Source: Acidimicrobiales bacterium
GTDB taxonomy: Bacteria; Actinomycetota; Acidimicrobiia; Acidimicrobiales; Aldehydirespiratoraceae
Direction of reading: 5' to 3'
NCBI GenBank assembly: GCA_040219515.1
Contig: JAVJSI010000011.1
Coordinates: forward strand, 1 to 64,000
DNA length: 64,000 bases
The notes under the pieces were generated by a model. The model ran no database searches and was not told the DNA's origin. It saw nothing but the letters and a program-made list of their open reading frames with translations. The position numbers and the translations under genes were made by a program. The first letter of the stretch is position 1. Every line of letters starts with the position of its first letter. Shown here piece by piece: positions 16,612 to 25,425 of this stretch.

Positions 16612-17640
16612 ATGAAAGTCGGAGTGCTGACCGGTGGCGGCGATTGCCCGGGTCTGAACGCGGTCATCCGGGGTGTCGTGCGCAAGGCCGAACGGGAGTA
16701 CGGCGACGAGGTCGTCGGGTTCCTCGACGGCTACCAGGGCCTGCTCGAGGACCGGTGGCGGCCGCTCGATGTCGAGGCCTGTCGCGGCATCCTGCCCCGT
16801 GGTGGCACGATCATCGGCACCACCCGGATGACGCCCTACATGGTCGACGACGGTGTCGAGAAGGTGAAGGCGACGATGGCCGCCACGGGGGTGGAAGCGC
16901 TGATCGTCATCGGCGGTGAAGGCACGCTGTCGTGTGCGAATCGGCTGCACGAGGACGGGGTGCCCGTCGTCGGGGTGCCGAAGACGATCGACAACGACAT
17001 CGGCGGCACCGAGATGACGTTCGGTTTCGACACCGCCGTACAGATCGCCACCGACGCGATCGACCGGTTGCACACCACCGCCGAGTCGCACAACCGGGTG
17101 ATGGTGGTCGAGGTGATGGGGCGTCACGTCGGTCACATCGCAACCTGGGCCGGCATCGCCGGCGGTGCCACGGTCACCCTGGTGCCGGAGGAACCGTTCG
17201 ACATCCAGCAGGTGTGCGACTCGCTGTTGCGGCGCCATGCCAAGGGACGGTTCGCCTCGATCGTGGTGGTCGCCGAGGGTGCCCTCCCGGCGCCGGGCAC
17301 GATCGAGATCCCCGCACCGTCGGTCGACGAGTACGGCCATCAGCGATTGGGCGGTATCGTCAACGTGGTCGCCTCGGAGATCGAGGCCCGCACCGGCTTC
17401 GAGACCCGGGTGACCGTGCTCGGCCACGTGCAGCGGGGCGGCACCCCGACGGCCTTCGATCGGGTGCTGTCCACCTGGTACGGCGTGGCGGCCATGGATG
17501 CCGCCCACGATCGTGACTTCGGCACGATGGTGGCGTTGCGCAGTGGCGAGGTGGTCCGCACCCCGCTGGCCGAGAGCATCGCCGAACTCAAATACACCCA
17601 TCCGGCCCTGCTCGATGCGATGAGGACCTTCTTCGGCTGA
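16612..17640 (+). CDS. pfkA: 6-phosphofructokinase, ATP type
   Basis: PfkA converts fructose 6-phosphate to fructose 1,6-bisphosphate. The 342-aa protein has GGEGT at 101-105 and KTIDND at 124-129. In E. coli numbering, Gly104 marks ATP-dependent enzymes (Asp104 marks PPi-dependent ones), and Lys124 marks the actinobacterial mixed-substrate group, so an ATP enzyme like that of Streptomyces is predicted. MGRHVGHIA and the C-terminal VLGHVQRGG are present. A strong GAGGGAGAA site precedes the ATG. Confidence 0.92.
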   Translation: MKVGVLTGGGDCPGLNAVIRGVVRKAEREYGDEVVGFLDGYQGLLEDRWRPLDVEACRGILPRGGTIIGTTRMTPYMVDDGVEKVKATMAATGVEALIVIGGEGTLSCANRLHEDGVPVVGVPKTIDNDIGGTEMTFGFDTAVQIATDAIDRLHTTAESHNRVMVVEVMGRHVGHIATWAGIAGGATVTLVPEEPFDIQQVCDSLLRRHAKGRFASIVVVAEGALPAPGTIEIPAPSVDEYGHQRLGGIVNVVASEIEARTGFETRVTVLGHVQRGGTPTAFDRVLSTWYGVAAMDAAHDRDFGTMVALRSGEVVRTPLAESIAELKYTHPALLDAMRTFFG

Positions 17641-17645
17641 CCCGG

Positions 17646-18311
17646 CTACCCGTCGCCCGGCGGCACGGTGGTGGTGCTCGTGCTCGACGACGTCGACGTG
17701 GTCGCCTCGGTGCTGGCGTCGTAGAGACCGAAGTCGGTCGTGCGTACCGGCGCCTCGGTGGCCGACCCTCCATTGGTGGTGCTGAGGGCCTTCGGGAGTC
17801 CGTCGATGTTGATGAGCATCGCCTCGATGCCGTCCTCGCCCGTGAGCGTCCAGACGAGCTGCGCGGCAACGTCTCGCAGCGCCGTGTCGCCCGGTACGTC
17901 CTCGAGCGTTTCGAGGAACACCGTGGCCACGCCGTCGTCGACGGTCACATTGACGATGTCGTACTGCGTGACGGTGTTGAGCAGGGTGTCGTCGGCACCG
18001 ATCGAGGCCCGGAAGCCCTCGGTGTCCATGGGATCGATCGCCTCGAAGGGGGAGTTCGCGGTGATGGGGACGACCACCTGCTGAACGACGCGTTGGTCGG
18101 TGCCCTCGCGGTTCGCCAACAGGTAGTAGGCGAAGTCGCGGGACGCGGCCGGCGGCTGGGTGGTGGTGATGGTCGTCGTCACGTTCTGGAGCGACGGCGA
18201 GAGTTCTTCCTGGTCGATGATCTGGGCCGAGTCGTCGGTCGGCAGCGAGCAGGCGGCCGCGCCCACGGCGAGCGCAGCGACCCATGCGACTCTCCTCACC
18301 AAAGTGGTCAC
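17646..18311 (-). CDS. GerMN-domain lipoprotein (LpqB-like) of the mtrAB operon
   Basis: A 221-aa probable lipoprotein. The N-terminus has a positively charged start, a hydrophobic run and AAACS, a plausible lipobox with Cys near residue 21. A GerMN-like beta/alpha domain follows (about 58-190), then a Thr/Ser-rich tail. In other actinobacteria mtrA-mtrB is followed by lpqB, a larger lipoprotein with a GerMN domain that modulates MtrB; this one is much shorter and lacks the C-terminal propeller region. GTG start 8 nt after the mtrB stop. Confidence 0.75.
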   Translation of the reverse strand: MTTLVRRVAWVAALAVGAAACSLPTDDSAQIIDQEELSPSLQNVTTTITTTQPPAASRDFAYYLLANREGTDQRVVQQVVVPITANSPFEAIDPMDTEGFRASIGADDTLLNTVTQYDIVNVTVDDGVATVFLETLEDVPGDTALRDVAAQLVWTLTGEDGIEAMLINIDGLPKALSTTNGGSATEAPVRTTDFGLYDASTEATTSTSSSTSTTTVPPGDG

Positions 18312-18319
18312 GTGGTCAG

Positions 18320-19738
18320 CTACTCCAGGTCATCCGGCAGGTTCTCGTCGACCGGGAGGAGAATGACGAAGCGGGCGCCCTCTCGGCCATCGAGGCGGTC
18401 TTCGACAAAAACCGTACCGCCGTGCAGACCCACATGTTCCGCGACCAGCGCGAGGCCCAGACCGCTGCCGGTGTCGTAGCCCCGACGACCACCCGCCGCG
18501 CCGCGACTGAACCGATCGAAGATCACCGCCCGCTCGGTTTCGGGCACGCCGGGGCCCTCGTCCTCGACCGCGATGAAGAGGGTGTCGAAGTAGCGAGAGA
18601 TCTCGACGGTGATCTCTCCGGCCCCGTACTTGTCGGCGTTCTCGATCAGATTCGTCATGACCTGGGCGAGGCGGCGCTTGTCGGCCACGAGGACGAGATC
18701 CTCGACATCGGGTGGGGCGCTCACCGTGGTGTCGGGTCGGGTCGAGTGGCCCACGGCCTGGCGGAGGAACTCCACCACGTGCAGCGGTTGGCTCTGCAAC
18801 GAGGCGGTACCGACGTCGAAGCGGCTGATCTCGAGCAGGTCCTCGACGAGTTGGGTGAAGCGCTTCACGTCGTCGTTGAGCAGGCTGAGCGCCTGCTGGC
18901 TTCGCTCGGGCATGAGCTCGCGACTGTTGTTGAGCACTTCCACCGAGGCGCTCAGCGTCATGAGCGGGGACCGGAGTTCGTGACTCACTTCGGACGCGAA
19001 TCGGGCGTCGCGTTCGATGCGGTCCTCGAGTGACGCGGCCATGCCGTTGAACGACGATGCCAACGACGCGAGATCGTGGTCTGCCGGGGTGTCGAGGCGG
19101 GTGTCGAGTTCGCCGGCGGCCAGCGATTCGGCCGCCAGCCGCACATCACTGACGGGGGACAGGGCCCGGCGGGCGGCCCAGACACCGAGCGATGCGGCGA
19201 GCAGGGTGGTGGCAACACTGGCCCCGAGGAGGACTGTTCCGAGCGAGGAGAGGGTGTCCTCGACATCGTCGAGCAGCAGCGCCTCGAAGTAGTCCGCGTC
19301 GCGGGGACTGTTGACGAGACGGATGCCGCTGACGATCGCCGGCACGCCGTCGATCTCGGTGCGGATGGTGCCGGCGTTGCCGCCGACTACGTCGAGCAAC
19401 TCGGCCGGCACGTGGATCTCGCCGAATCGGGTGGTGTTGCGGCCGATCCAGAGGTCGTCGACCCGCAGGAGCTGGAACCCGCCCCGAGTCGAGGACAACA
19501 CATCCTCGATGATGGTTCGAATTGCCTCGGCGTCAGCGTCCTCGGTGAGCTGTTCCTGTGCGTTGCGGGCGTTGGCGTTGAAGCTCTCGAAGGCGTCGGC
19601 ATCGCGCTGTTCGAGCAACGTCTGGCGGGTGAAGGTGAGAGTGGCCACCGAGATGATGACCGACAGCAGCAACGCCCCGAACGCGAACACGAGTGCCACG
19701 CGGGCCCGCAGGCCCAGGCGCTCCCATCTCGATCGCAC
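18320..19738 (-). CDS. mtrB: Sensor histidine kinase MtrB
   Basis: A 472-aa membrane kinase. Two membrane helices (about 14-36 and 165-187) flank a ~130-residue external domain. HAMP (188-240), a dimerization domain with phospho-acceptor His253 in EVSHELRSP, and an ATPase domain with N-box (NLIENADKYG), DEGPGV and GSGLGLALV follow. All catalytic motifs are intact. The gene sits between mtrA and the GerMN lipoprotein, which identifies it as MtrB, controlling cell-wall and division genes. The GTG start is 5 nt past the mtrA stop. Confidence 0.88.
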   Translation of the reverse strand: MRSRWERLGLRARVALVFAFGALLLSVIISVATLTFTRQTLLEQRDADAFESFNANARNAQEQLTEDADAEAIRTIIEDVLSSTRGGFQLLRVDDLWIGRNTTRFGEIHVPAELLDVVGGNAGTIRTEIDGVPAIVSGIRLVNSPRDADYFEALLLDDVEDTLSSLGTVLLGASVATTLLAASLGVWAARRALSPVSDVRLAAESLAAGELDTRLDTPADHDLASLASSFNGMAASLEDRIERDARFASEVSHELRSPLMTLSASVEVLNNSRELMPERSQQALSLLNDDVKRFTQLVEDLLEISRFDVGTASLQSQPLHVVEFLRQAVGHSTRPDTTVSAPPDVEDLVLVADKRRLAQVMTNLIENADKYGAGEITVEISRYFDTLFIAVEDEGPGVPETERAVIFDRFSRGAAGGRRGYDTGSGLGLALVAEHVGLHGGTVFVEDRLDGREGARFVILLPVDENLPDDLE

Positions 19739-19743
19739 GGGCG

Positions 19744-20424
19744 TCAGGCCTGGAGCTTGTAGCCCAGGCCCCGCACGGTGACGACGTAACGCGGGTTGGC
19801 CGCATCGGGTTCGATCTTCGTGCGCAGTCGGCGGATGTGGACATCGACCAGCCGACCGTCGCCGAAGTAGCCGTAGCCCCAGACCCGTTCGAGGAGTACC
19901 TCGCGGGAGAACACCCGACCGGCGTTGGAGGCCAGCTCGACCAGGAGGCGGAACTCGGTCTTGGTGAGGTGGACTTCCTCGGCGCCGACCCGCACGACGC
20001 CCTCGTCGGGAATGATCTCGAGCTCGCCGAAGAGCAGCTGACGTGAACCCGGTTCGGAGGGGCGGACCCGGCGCAAGAGGGCGCGGATGCGGGCCGAGAG
20101 CTCCTTGGGCGCGTGGGGCTTGGTGAGATAGTCGTCGGCCCCGGCTTCGAGACCGGCGACGACGTCGTGGGTGTCGGCACGCGCGGTGACCATGACGATG
20201 GGGACGTCGGAGATCTTGCGGATGGCCCGGCAGACCTCGAATCCGTCCATGCCCGGCAGCATGATGTCGATCAGCACGACGTCGGCGGGCTGTTGACCGA
20301 ACGCGAGAAGCGCGTCCTCACCGGATTCGGCCTCGACGACGTCGTAGCCCTCGTCCTCGAGCGCGAGGCGAACCGAGGTCCTGATGCGCTCGTCGTCCTC
20401 AACGGTCAGAATTCGGCTTCCCAC
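19744..20424 (-). CDS. mtrA: Response regulator MtrA
   Basis: A 226-aa OmpR/PhoB-type regulator. The receiver domain has the acidic pair EDD (9-11), phospho-acceptor Asp53 in LIDIMLPGMDG and the switch Lys in LTKPHAPKE. The winged-helix domain ends with VDVHIRRLRTKIE and VRGLGYKLQA. Length matches MtrA (about 228 aa). The GTG at 20424 is chosen because MGSRILTVEDD is the natural N-terminus. It is followed by mtrB and a GerMN lipoprotein, the conserved actinobacterial order, and preceded by an inositol phosphatase gene 56 nt away. Confidence 0.9.
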   Translation of the reverse strand: MGSRILTVEDDERIRTSVRLALEDEGYDVVEAESGEDALLAFGQQPADVVLIDIMLPGMDGFEVCRAIRKISDVPIVMVTARADTHDVVAGLEAGADDYLTKPHAPKELSARIRALLRRVRPSEPGSRQLLFGELEIIPDEGVVRVGAEEVHLTKTEFRLLVELASNAGRVFSREVLLERVWGYGYFGDGRLVDVHIRRLRTKIEPDAANPRYVVTVRGLGYKLQA

Positions 20425-20480
20425 GGTGCCTGATGCTGCCAGATTCTCGGGCCCGATGGGCGCCACTCGCCCGATTCTGT

Positions 20481-21266
20481 TCAGGCCGTGTGTCCGCCGG
20501 CTGCTTCGACGAGGGTGAAGAACCCGTTCGCGACGCCCGGCGTGGCCACGACCAGCCCGCCGCCGGTCGCCGTCCGGTCGTCGATTCTCGCACCGGCCTC
20601 TGTCGCGATGAGGGCCCCGGCGGCGGAGTCCCAGGGGCTCAGTCCGCGCTCGTAGTAGGCATCGGCGCGGCCGCAGGCGACCGCGCACAGGTCGACGGCC
20701 GCGCCCCCGAGGCGGCGGATGTCGCGCACCTGCGGGAGCAGGGTGACGAGTGCGGTGGCCTGCGCTCGTCGCCGATCGGCGTCGTAGGAGAAGCCGGTTG
20801 CCACCAGCGCAGTGGCGAGTTCGGTCGTCGCGCTCACCGAGATCGGTTTGCCGTCACGCGACGCACCGCCCCCGATCGTGGCCCGGAAACGTTCGTCGCG
20901 CACGAGATCGTGCACCACTCCGACATGCACCTCGCCGTCGACCTCGGCGGCGATGGACACCGAGCAGCCCGGAAGGTCGTAGACGAAGTTGGTGGTGCCG
21001 TCGATCGGATCGATCAGCCAGACCACCCCGGTGGTGCCGTCGACGCGGGCGCCCTCCTCGCCGAGGAATCCGTCGCCCGGCCGCGCTGCGGTGATCGACG
21101 CGACGATCGTCGTCTCCGACCAGCGATCGAACTCGGTGACGAGGTCGGTCGAGCTCGACTTGGTCTCCACCCCGTGGTGGGTGTCACGCAGTGCCTCGCG
21201 AAGCCGCGGCACGACGAGATCGGCTGCGGCATCGGCGACCGCCAGCAAGTCGCCGGCGTCGATCAT
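20481..21266 (-). CDS. Inositol monophosphatase family protein
   Basis: A 261-aa Mg-dependent sugar phosphatase. Metal-binding motifs are present: GEEGA (first Glu), WLIDPIDGTTNFVY, and the C-terminal WDSAAGALIATEAG. Candidates are inositol-1-phosphatase (SuhB) or histidinol-phosphatase (HisN); motifs alone do not decide. The ATG overlaps the stop of the upstream membrane-protein gene (ATGA), and mtrA follows in the same direction, so inositol dephosphorylation and MtrAB may share a transcript. Confidence 0.82.
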   Translation of the reverse strand: MIDAGDLLAVADAAADLVVPRLREALRDTHHGVETKSSSTDLVTEFDRWSETTIVASITAARPGDGFLGEEGARVDGTTGVVWLIDPIDGTTNFVYDLPGCSVSIAAEVDGEVHVGVVHDLVRDERFRATIGGGASRDGKPISVSATTELATALVATGFSYDADRRRAQATALVTLLPQVRDIRRLGGAAVDLCAVACGRADAYYERGLSPWDSAAGALIATEAGARIDDRTATGGGLVVATPGVANGFFTLVEAAGGHTA

Positions 21267-21547
21267 GCCTCGTGGGCTCGCCGCCGGGTTTCCTTCTCGT
21301 TCCATTCGGCCATGGCCCGCAGCGAGAGCACTGCGACGATCGCGACGCCGATGGCGCACCCGATGGCGCTGAGCAGGCCGACGATGCTCGCCGTGCCGGT
21401 GCACGAGTCGTTGCACGACACATCGGTGAAGGCGAAGCCGATCAGTCCGCCGCAGAGCCCGCCGATGAGAATCGCGAGCACGGCGAGGACTCGGGCGATC
21501 AGCGGGGGCGCCGATGTCTGCGGGGTGCTCGACGAGGGGGAATCCAC
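21263..21547 (-). CDS. Small membrane protein, first gene of the mtrAB transcript
   Basis: A 94-aa protein with a short Ser/Thr/Pro-rich head, two or three hydrophobic helices (about 17-40 and 54-76), two cysteines in the loop between them (DVSCNDSCTGT) and a charged tail. The family is not recognised. GTG 21547 is chosen because TAGAGT lies exactly 7 nt upstream; a GTG at 21556 overlaps that box. The stop overlaps the phosphatase ATG. Confidence 0.6.
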   Translation of the reverse strand: MDSPSSSTPQTSAPPLIARVLAVLAILIGGLCGGLIGFAFTDVSCNDSCTGTASIVGLLSAIGCAIGVAIVAVLSLRAMAEWNEKETRRRAHEA

Positions 21548-21554
21548 GTTTTGC

Positions 21555-21560
21555 ACTCTA
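21555..21560 (-). promoter_or_regulatory. -10 element TAGAGT, mtrAB-operon side
   Basis: TAGAGT is 7 nt from the GTG at 21547. The same hexamer drives the divergent gene, 8 nt from its start. Confidence 0.5.
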
Positions 21561-21620
21561 CCGAGCAGCATCCGACGAGAGGAAGAGAAGACGAACGCGT
21601 GACCGAGGCGGCGCGACCTC

Positions 21621-21626
21621 TAGAGT
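21621..21626 (+). promoter_or_regulatory. -10 element TAGAGT, ppm synthase gene
   Basis: TAGAGT is 8 nt before the GTG at 21635 and supports that start over the GTG at 21599. Confidence 0.45.
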
Positions 21627-21634
21627 TCCCGACG

Positions 21635-22357
21635 GTGCGTGCTCTGGTCGTTCTTCCGACATACAACGAGGCGGTGAACATCGGGGAGGTGCTTCGCCTG
21701 CTCCGCGACGCCTGTCCGGACGCCGGCGTGCTGGTCGTCGACGACGGTTCGCCCGACGGCACCGCCGATCTCGCCGAAGCCATGGCCGACGAGATCGGCA
21801 ATGTCGAGGTGATGCGGCGCCCGTCGAAGTCGGGTCTCGGGTCGGCCTATCGCGACGGCTTCCGGCACGGTCTCGTCAACGGCTACGACATCATGGTCGA
21901 GATGGACAGCGATCTTCAGCACGACCCGGCCGCGCTGCCGTCGTTGCTGGCGGCGGTCGAGGGCGGTGCCGACCTGGCCATCGGCAGTCGCTATGTCCCC
22001 GGTGGCTCGATTCCCGATTGGACCTGGCATCGCCGGGCGCTCTCCAAATGGGGCAATCGCTATGCGGCGACCGTACTGGGCTTCCGGGTGAACGATGCCA
22101 CCAGCGGCTATCGCGCCTACGCCGCCGAGGCGCTGGCGAAGATCGACTTCCAGACCGTCCGCGCCGACGGCTACGGCTTCCAGATCGAGATGGCCCATCG
22201 GGTGCTCCAGACGGGCGGGAAGGTCGAGGAAGTGCCCATCCGGTTCGCCGACCGGGTTCGGGGCACCTCGAAGATGTCGAGTCGCATCGTGGTGGAGGCG
22301 CTCGTGCTCGTGACGTGGTGGGGCGTGCGTGACCGCGTGCTCAGGTTCCGCCGCTGA
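21635..22357 (+). CDS. ppm1: Polyprenol monophosphomannose synthase
   Basis: A 240-aa GT2 enzyme of the dolichol-phosphate mannose synthase family, which transfers mannose from GDP-mannose to polyprenyl phosphate for later lipoglycan or protein mannosylation. It opens ALVVLPTYNEAVNIGE, with VVDDGSPDGT, a metal-binding MDSDLQHDP block and RADGYGFQIEM. No N-acyltransferase domain is fused, unlike mycobacterial Ppm1. Start GTG 21635 is supported by TAGAGT 8 nt upstream; GTG 21599 would add 12 residues. With the PimB-like gene it indicates mannosylated envelope lipids. Confidence 0.87.
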   Translation: MRALVVLPTYNEAVNIGEVLRLLRDACPDAGVLVVDDGSPDGTADLAEAMADEIGNVEVMRRPSKSGLGSAYRDGFRHGLVNGYDIMVEMDSDLQHDPAALPSLLAAVEGGADLAIGSRYVPGGSIPDWTWHRRALSKWGNRYAATVLGFRVNDATSGYRAYAAEALAKIDFQTVRADGYGFQIEMAHRVLQTGGKVEEVPIRFADRVRGTSKMSSRIVVEALVLVTWWGVRDRVLRFRR

Positions 22358-22374
22358 GTGCCGATTCGTGGGGT

Positions 22375-23076
22375 ATGGACCCGACCACGACTCTCGTACC
22401 GCCGCGTCGCCTGGGCACCCTCCTTCGCGAGGCCCGCGTGGCCGCGGGCCGGGAACTCACCGACCTGACCACACCGTCCGGGCTCACCGTGGTCGAACTC
22501 GACGACATCGAGCACGGCCGGCGATCCCTCGACGAATCGACCCTCACCGCACTGGTGGCGACCTACGGCATCGACCACGCCGAGATCGTGCCCGCTCGCT
22601 CGCAGCTCGTGATCGATCTCGACGAGGGCCGGATCGCCGTCGAGAACAGTGCCGTCGATGTCGACACCACCTATGGCGCCGACGCCGTGCTCACCCGGTA
22701 TCTCTCCCTCGTGTACCGACTACGCGCCGTGCCGCTCGGCACCGAAGTGTCGTTGCGTGACGTCGATGTCGAGGTGCTCGGCTCCGCCCTGTCGCTGGCG
22801 GACGGCGACATCGAGGCGCGCCTTCACCGGCTGATGGCGACCCAGGAGGACATCGAGCGGGATCAGCGCCGCATCCGTCGCCAGTTGCTGCTGCCACTCG
22901 TCGGCGTCGTGATCGCCGCGACCGGACTCGGCACGCTGGTGCTGGTCGCCGACCCGGGCAGCGATCCGACCGTGGTTCCGGGGGCGACGCAGATCGGCAC
23001 CCCGGCCATCGAGGAACCCGGCATCATCACCGACCTGGGCCCGGGCGGCGCGATCGAGATCAACTCGCCCGACTGA
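22375..23076 (+). CDS. HTH protein with single membrane anchor
   Basis: A 233-aa protein with an XRE-like helix-turn-helix (about 12-66, LGTLLREARVAAGRELTDL...), a central helical region and one hydrophobic helix near the C-terminus (about 165-187), then a short acidic Gly/Pro-rich tail that would face outside. This HTH-membrane order recalls RodZ, but clear similarity stops there. Function unknown. The ATG is 17 nt past the ppm synthase stop, so they are probably co-transcribed. Confidence 0.62.
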   Translation: MDPTTTLVPPRRLGTLLREARVAAGRELTDLTTPSGLTVVELDDIEHGRRSLDESTLTALVATYGIDHAEIVPARSQLVIDLDEGRIAVENSAVDVDTTYGADAVLTRYLSLVYRLRAVPLGTEVSLRDVDVEVLGSALSLADGDIEARLHRLMATQEDIERDQRRIRRQLLLPLVGVVIAATGLGTLVLVADPGSDPTVVPGATQIGTPAIEEPGIITDLGPGGAIEINSPD

Positions 23077-23143
23077 GTCGCCCGGAAACACTGTCTCCAC
23101 AACACCCTCCCCAGAACCAGTGCTCGGCTGGCATGCTGGCTCC

Positions 23144-23635
23144 ATGCGCCAGTGGAAGGTCGCCGGAGGCCTGATCACCAACGATCAGGGCCTGCTCCTC
23201 GTCGCCAACCGGCGCCGCGACGGCCGTATCGACTGGTCCACTCCCGGTGGGGTGATCGACGCCGGTGAGACGCCGCTCGTCGCGCTCAGCCGCGAGGTGC
23301 AGGAGGAGACCGGACTGGCCGTCGCCGACTGGTCCCGGATGTGTTGGACCACCGAGGTGCACTTCGTGGACATGGAGATGCACCTCGCCGTCGAGGTCCA
23401 TCTGGCCGCCGCCCACACCGGCTCCATCCGCATCGGGGACCCCGACGGCATCGTGGTCGAAGCCCACTTCCTCGACACGGCGACCGTCGATGCCCGTCTC
23501 GACACCAGCCCGCCGTGGGTGGCCGAGCCCATGCGGCACTGGCTCGACGAACCGTGGGACGACTGCCGCCACTTCGAGTACCGGGCAGTCGGGCGATCGC
23601 CGGACGAGATGACCAGCGAACGCCTCCAGCCGTGA
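23144..23635 (+). CDS. Nudix hydrolase
   Basis: A 163-aa Nudix-fold pyrophosphohydrolase. The 23-residue Nudix box is complete (about 39-61): GGVIDAGET, then REVQEETGL with the REUxEE metal ligands. The substrate, perhaps a damaged nucleotide, cannot be read from sequence. The ATG lies 6 nt after CATGCT, a near match to the leaderless -10. The dinB GTG overlaps the stop (GTGA), so this hydrolase and a lesion-bypass polymerase are translated together. Confidence 0.85.
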   Translation: MRQWKVAGGLITNDQGLLLVANRRRDGRIDWSTPGGVIDAGETPLVALSREVQEETGLAVADWSRMCWTTEVHFVDMEMHLAVEVHLAAAHTGSIRIGDPDGIVVEAHFLDTATVDARLDTSPPWVAEPMRHWLDEPWDDCRHFEYRAVGRSPDEMTSERLQP

Positions 23636-24942
23636 GCGAGGCCACCGGTCGGCCGCCCGACGGCACCCTCGGCTTCGTCCACGTCGACATGGACGCGTTC
23701 TTCGCGTCGGTCGAGTTGCGGCGCCGGCCCGAGCTGCGCGGCCAGCCCGTGGTGGTGGGCGGCACCGGTGACCGTGGTGTGGTCGCGGCCGCGAGCTACG
23801 AGGCCCGGCGCTTCGGGATCCATTCGGCAATGCCGTCCACCAAGGCCCGCCGGTTGTGCCCGCACGCGGTGTTCCTCCCCGGCGACCATGCCCACTACGG
23901 CGAGGTCAGCGCCGAGGTCATGGCGATCCTGCACGACGTCACGCCGCTGGTCGAGCCTCTCTCGCTCGACGAAGCGTTCCTCGACGTGCGCGGCGCGTTG
24001 CACGGCGAGGACCGCGCCGCACTGATCGGTGATCAGATCCGGGCCCGCGTGCTCGAGGAGCAGCAGCTGACCTGTTCGGTGGGGGTGGCCACCAACAAGT
24101 TCCTGGCCAAGCTCGCAACCGAACGAGCCAAGCCGACGCCGTCGCCGAACGGCCCGGTCTTCGGGCGAGGGGTCTTCGTCGTCCCGGCGGGCGGTGAGAT
24201 CGAGTTCCTCCGTCCGATGCCGGTGACCGAACTCTGGGGAGTCGGCCCGGCGACGGCGCGCCGACTCTCGAGCCTGGGCATCGAGACGGTGGGCGACCTC
24301 GCTGCACAACCCCGCCGGCGGATCGAGGCCGGCATCGGCAAGGCGGCCGGGGCTCACCTGCACGCCTTGGCGCACGCTCGAGACGAGCGCCCTGTCGTCA
24401 CCGGCCAGGAACTGAAGTCGATCGGCCACGAGGAGACGTTCGCCCGCGATCTCTGCACCCACGAGGCGCTCCGCCCCCAGCTGCTGCGCATGGCCGACGC
24501 CGTGGCCTCCCGCCTCCGCGCCGGATCGGTGCTCGGCCGCACGGTGACCATCAAGGTCCGGTTCGCCGACTTCACGACCATCACCCGGTCGAGCACCGTG
24601 CCCGAGCCGCTCGACGGCGCCCGGGCCATCGCGAGCGAGGCCGAGGCGATGTTGCGCAAGCTCGATCCCACACCCGGGGTCCGGCTGCTCGGCGTCAGCC
24701 TCTCCCAGTTGGTCGACGGGTCGGTCCGTCAGCTCTCGCTCGACGACATCGACGGACCGGCATGGGGTGACGCCGACTCGGTGGTCGACGAGATCCGCGA
24801 ACGATTCGGCTCGACGGCGATCGGGCCGGCCGCCCTGGCGAGCCGCACAGGGGGTATCCGTCGCTTCGAGGTCGGCCAACAACAGTGGGGCCCCGACCGG
24901 AACGAGAGCGCGCCGGACGAGCCCGGCCGAAGCGAGCGGTGA
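23632..24942 (+). CDS. dinB: DNA polymerase IV
   Basis: A 436-aa Y-family translesion polymerase. Catalytic acids lie in HVDMDAFFASVE and in the SLDEAFLDV segment. AASYEARRFGI is the fingers motif, and TCSVGVATNKFLAKLA and VTELWGVGPATARRL follow. The little-finger domain precedes RQLSLDD, a plausible beta-clamp motif of QxSLF type. The GTG overlaps the Nudix stop. No SOS box is evident upstream in the noncoding part. Confidence 0.92.
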   Translation: MSEATGRPPDGTLGFVHVDMDAFFASVELRRRPELRGQPVVVGGTGDRGVVAAASYEARRFGIHSAMPSTKARRLCPHAVFLPGDHAHYGEVSAEVMAILHDVTPLVEPLSLDEAFLDVRGALHGEDRAALIGDQIRARVLEEQQLTCSVGVATNKFLAKLATERAKPTPSPNGPVFGRGVFVVPAGGEIEFLRPMPVTELWGVGPATARRLSSLGIETVGDLAAQPRRRIEAGIGKAAGAHLHALAHARDERPVVTGQELKSIGHEETFARDLCTHEALRPQLLRMADAVASRLRAGSVLGRTVTIKVRFADFTTITRSSTVPEPLDGARAIASEAEAMLRKLDPTPGVRLLGVSLSQLVDGSVRQLSLDDIDGPAWGDADSVVDEIRERFGSTAIGPAALASRTGGIRRFEVGQQQWGPDRNESAPDEPGRSER

Positions 24943-25035
24943 GAGATAGTTGGCGCTCGCGCTCGCCGCGCGTTGTCCAGGGGTGGCGGCTGTGCGAGAA
25001 TGAACTCCAGAGTCAAGGGCTGGAGGAGTACGTCG

Positions 25036-25422
25036 GTGCCGCTTTCCGAGGACGAACAACGGATCCTCACCGAGATCGAGGATCACCTCTACGAGTCCGA
25101 TCCCGCGCTCGCCCGCGAGGTCGCGCAGACCACGATCTACACCCATGCTTTCCGGAATCTGAAGTGGGCCACCGCCGGCTTCGTGTTTGGCGCGGTGCTC
25201 ATGGTGATCCTGCTGTCGACGTCGTTCATTCTCGCCTTCGGCGGATTCCTGCTGATGCTGGCCAGCCTCCTGTGGTTCGAGAACAACGCTCGCAAGCTGG
25301 GTCGCGCCGGTCTCGAGCAGATGACGGAGAACTTCCGGTCCGGCGGTTTCGGTGATGCCATCGGTGGTGCCGGGTCGCGGATGCGTGAGCGCTTCCAGCG
25401 TCCTGACGACATGGACCGCTGA
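25036..25422 (+). CDS. DUF3040 membrane protein
   Basis: A 128-aa protein: a conserved N-terminal segment (PLSEDEQRILTEIEDHL, ~1-20), two adjacent membrane helices (about 46-62 and 63-84) and a Gly/Arg-rich tail. It matches DUF3040, often found beside dinB and mraZ in actinobacteria (for example Rv2169c near mraZ). The GTG is chosen because GGAGGAG lies 8 nt upstream and the domain begins there; the frame is open further upstream. Here the mraZ link is broken by a 7-kb insert. Confidence 0.8.
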   Translation: MPLSEDEQRILTEIEDHLYESDPALAREVAQTTIYTHAFRNLKWATAGFVFGAVLMVILLSTSFILAFGGFLLMLASLLWFENNARKLGRAGLEQMTENFRSGGFGDAIGGAGSRMRERFQRPDDMDR

Positions 25423-25425
25423 CAA

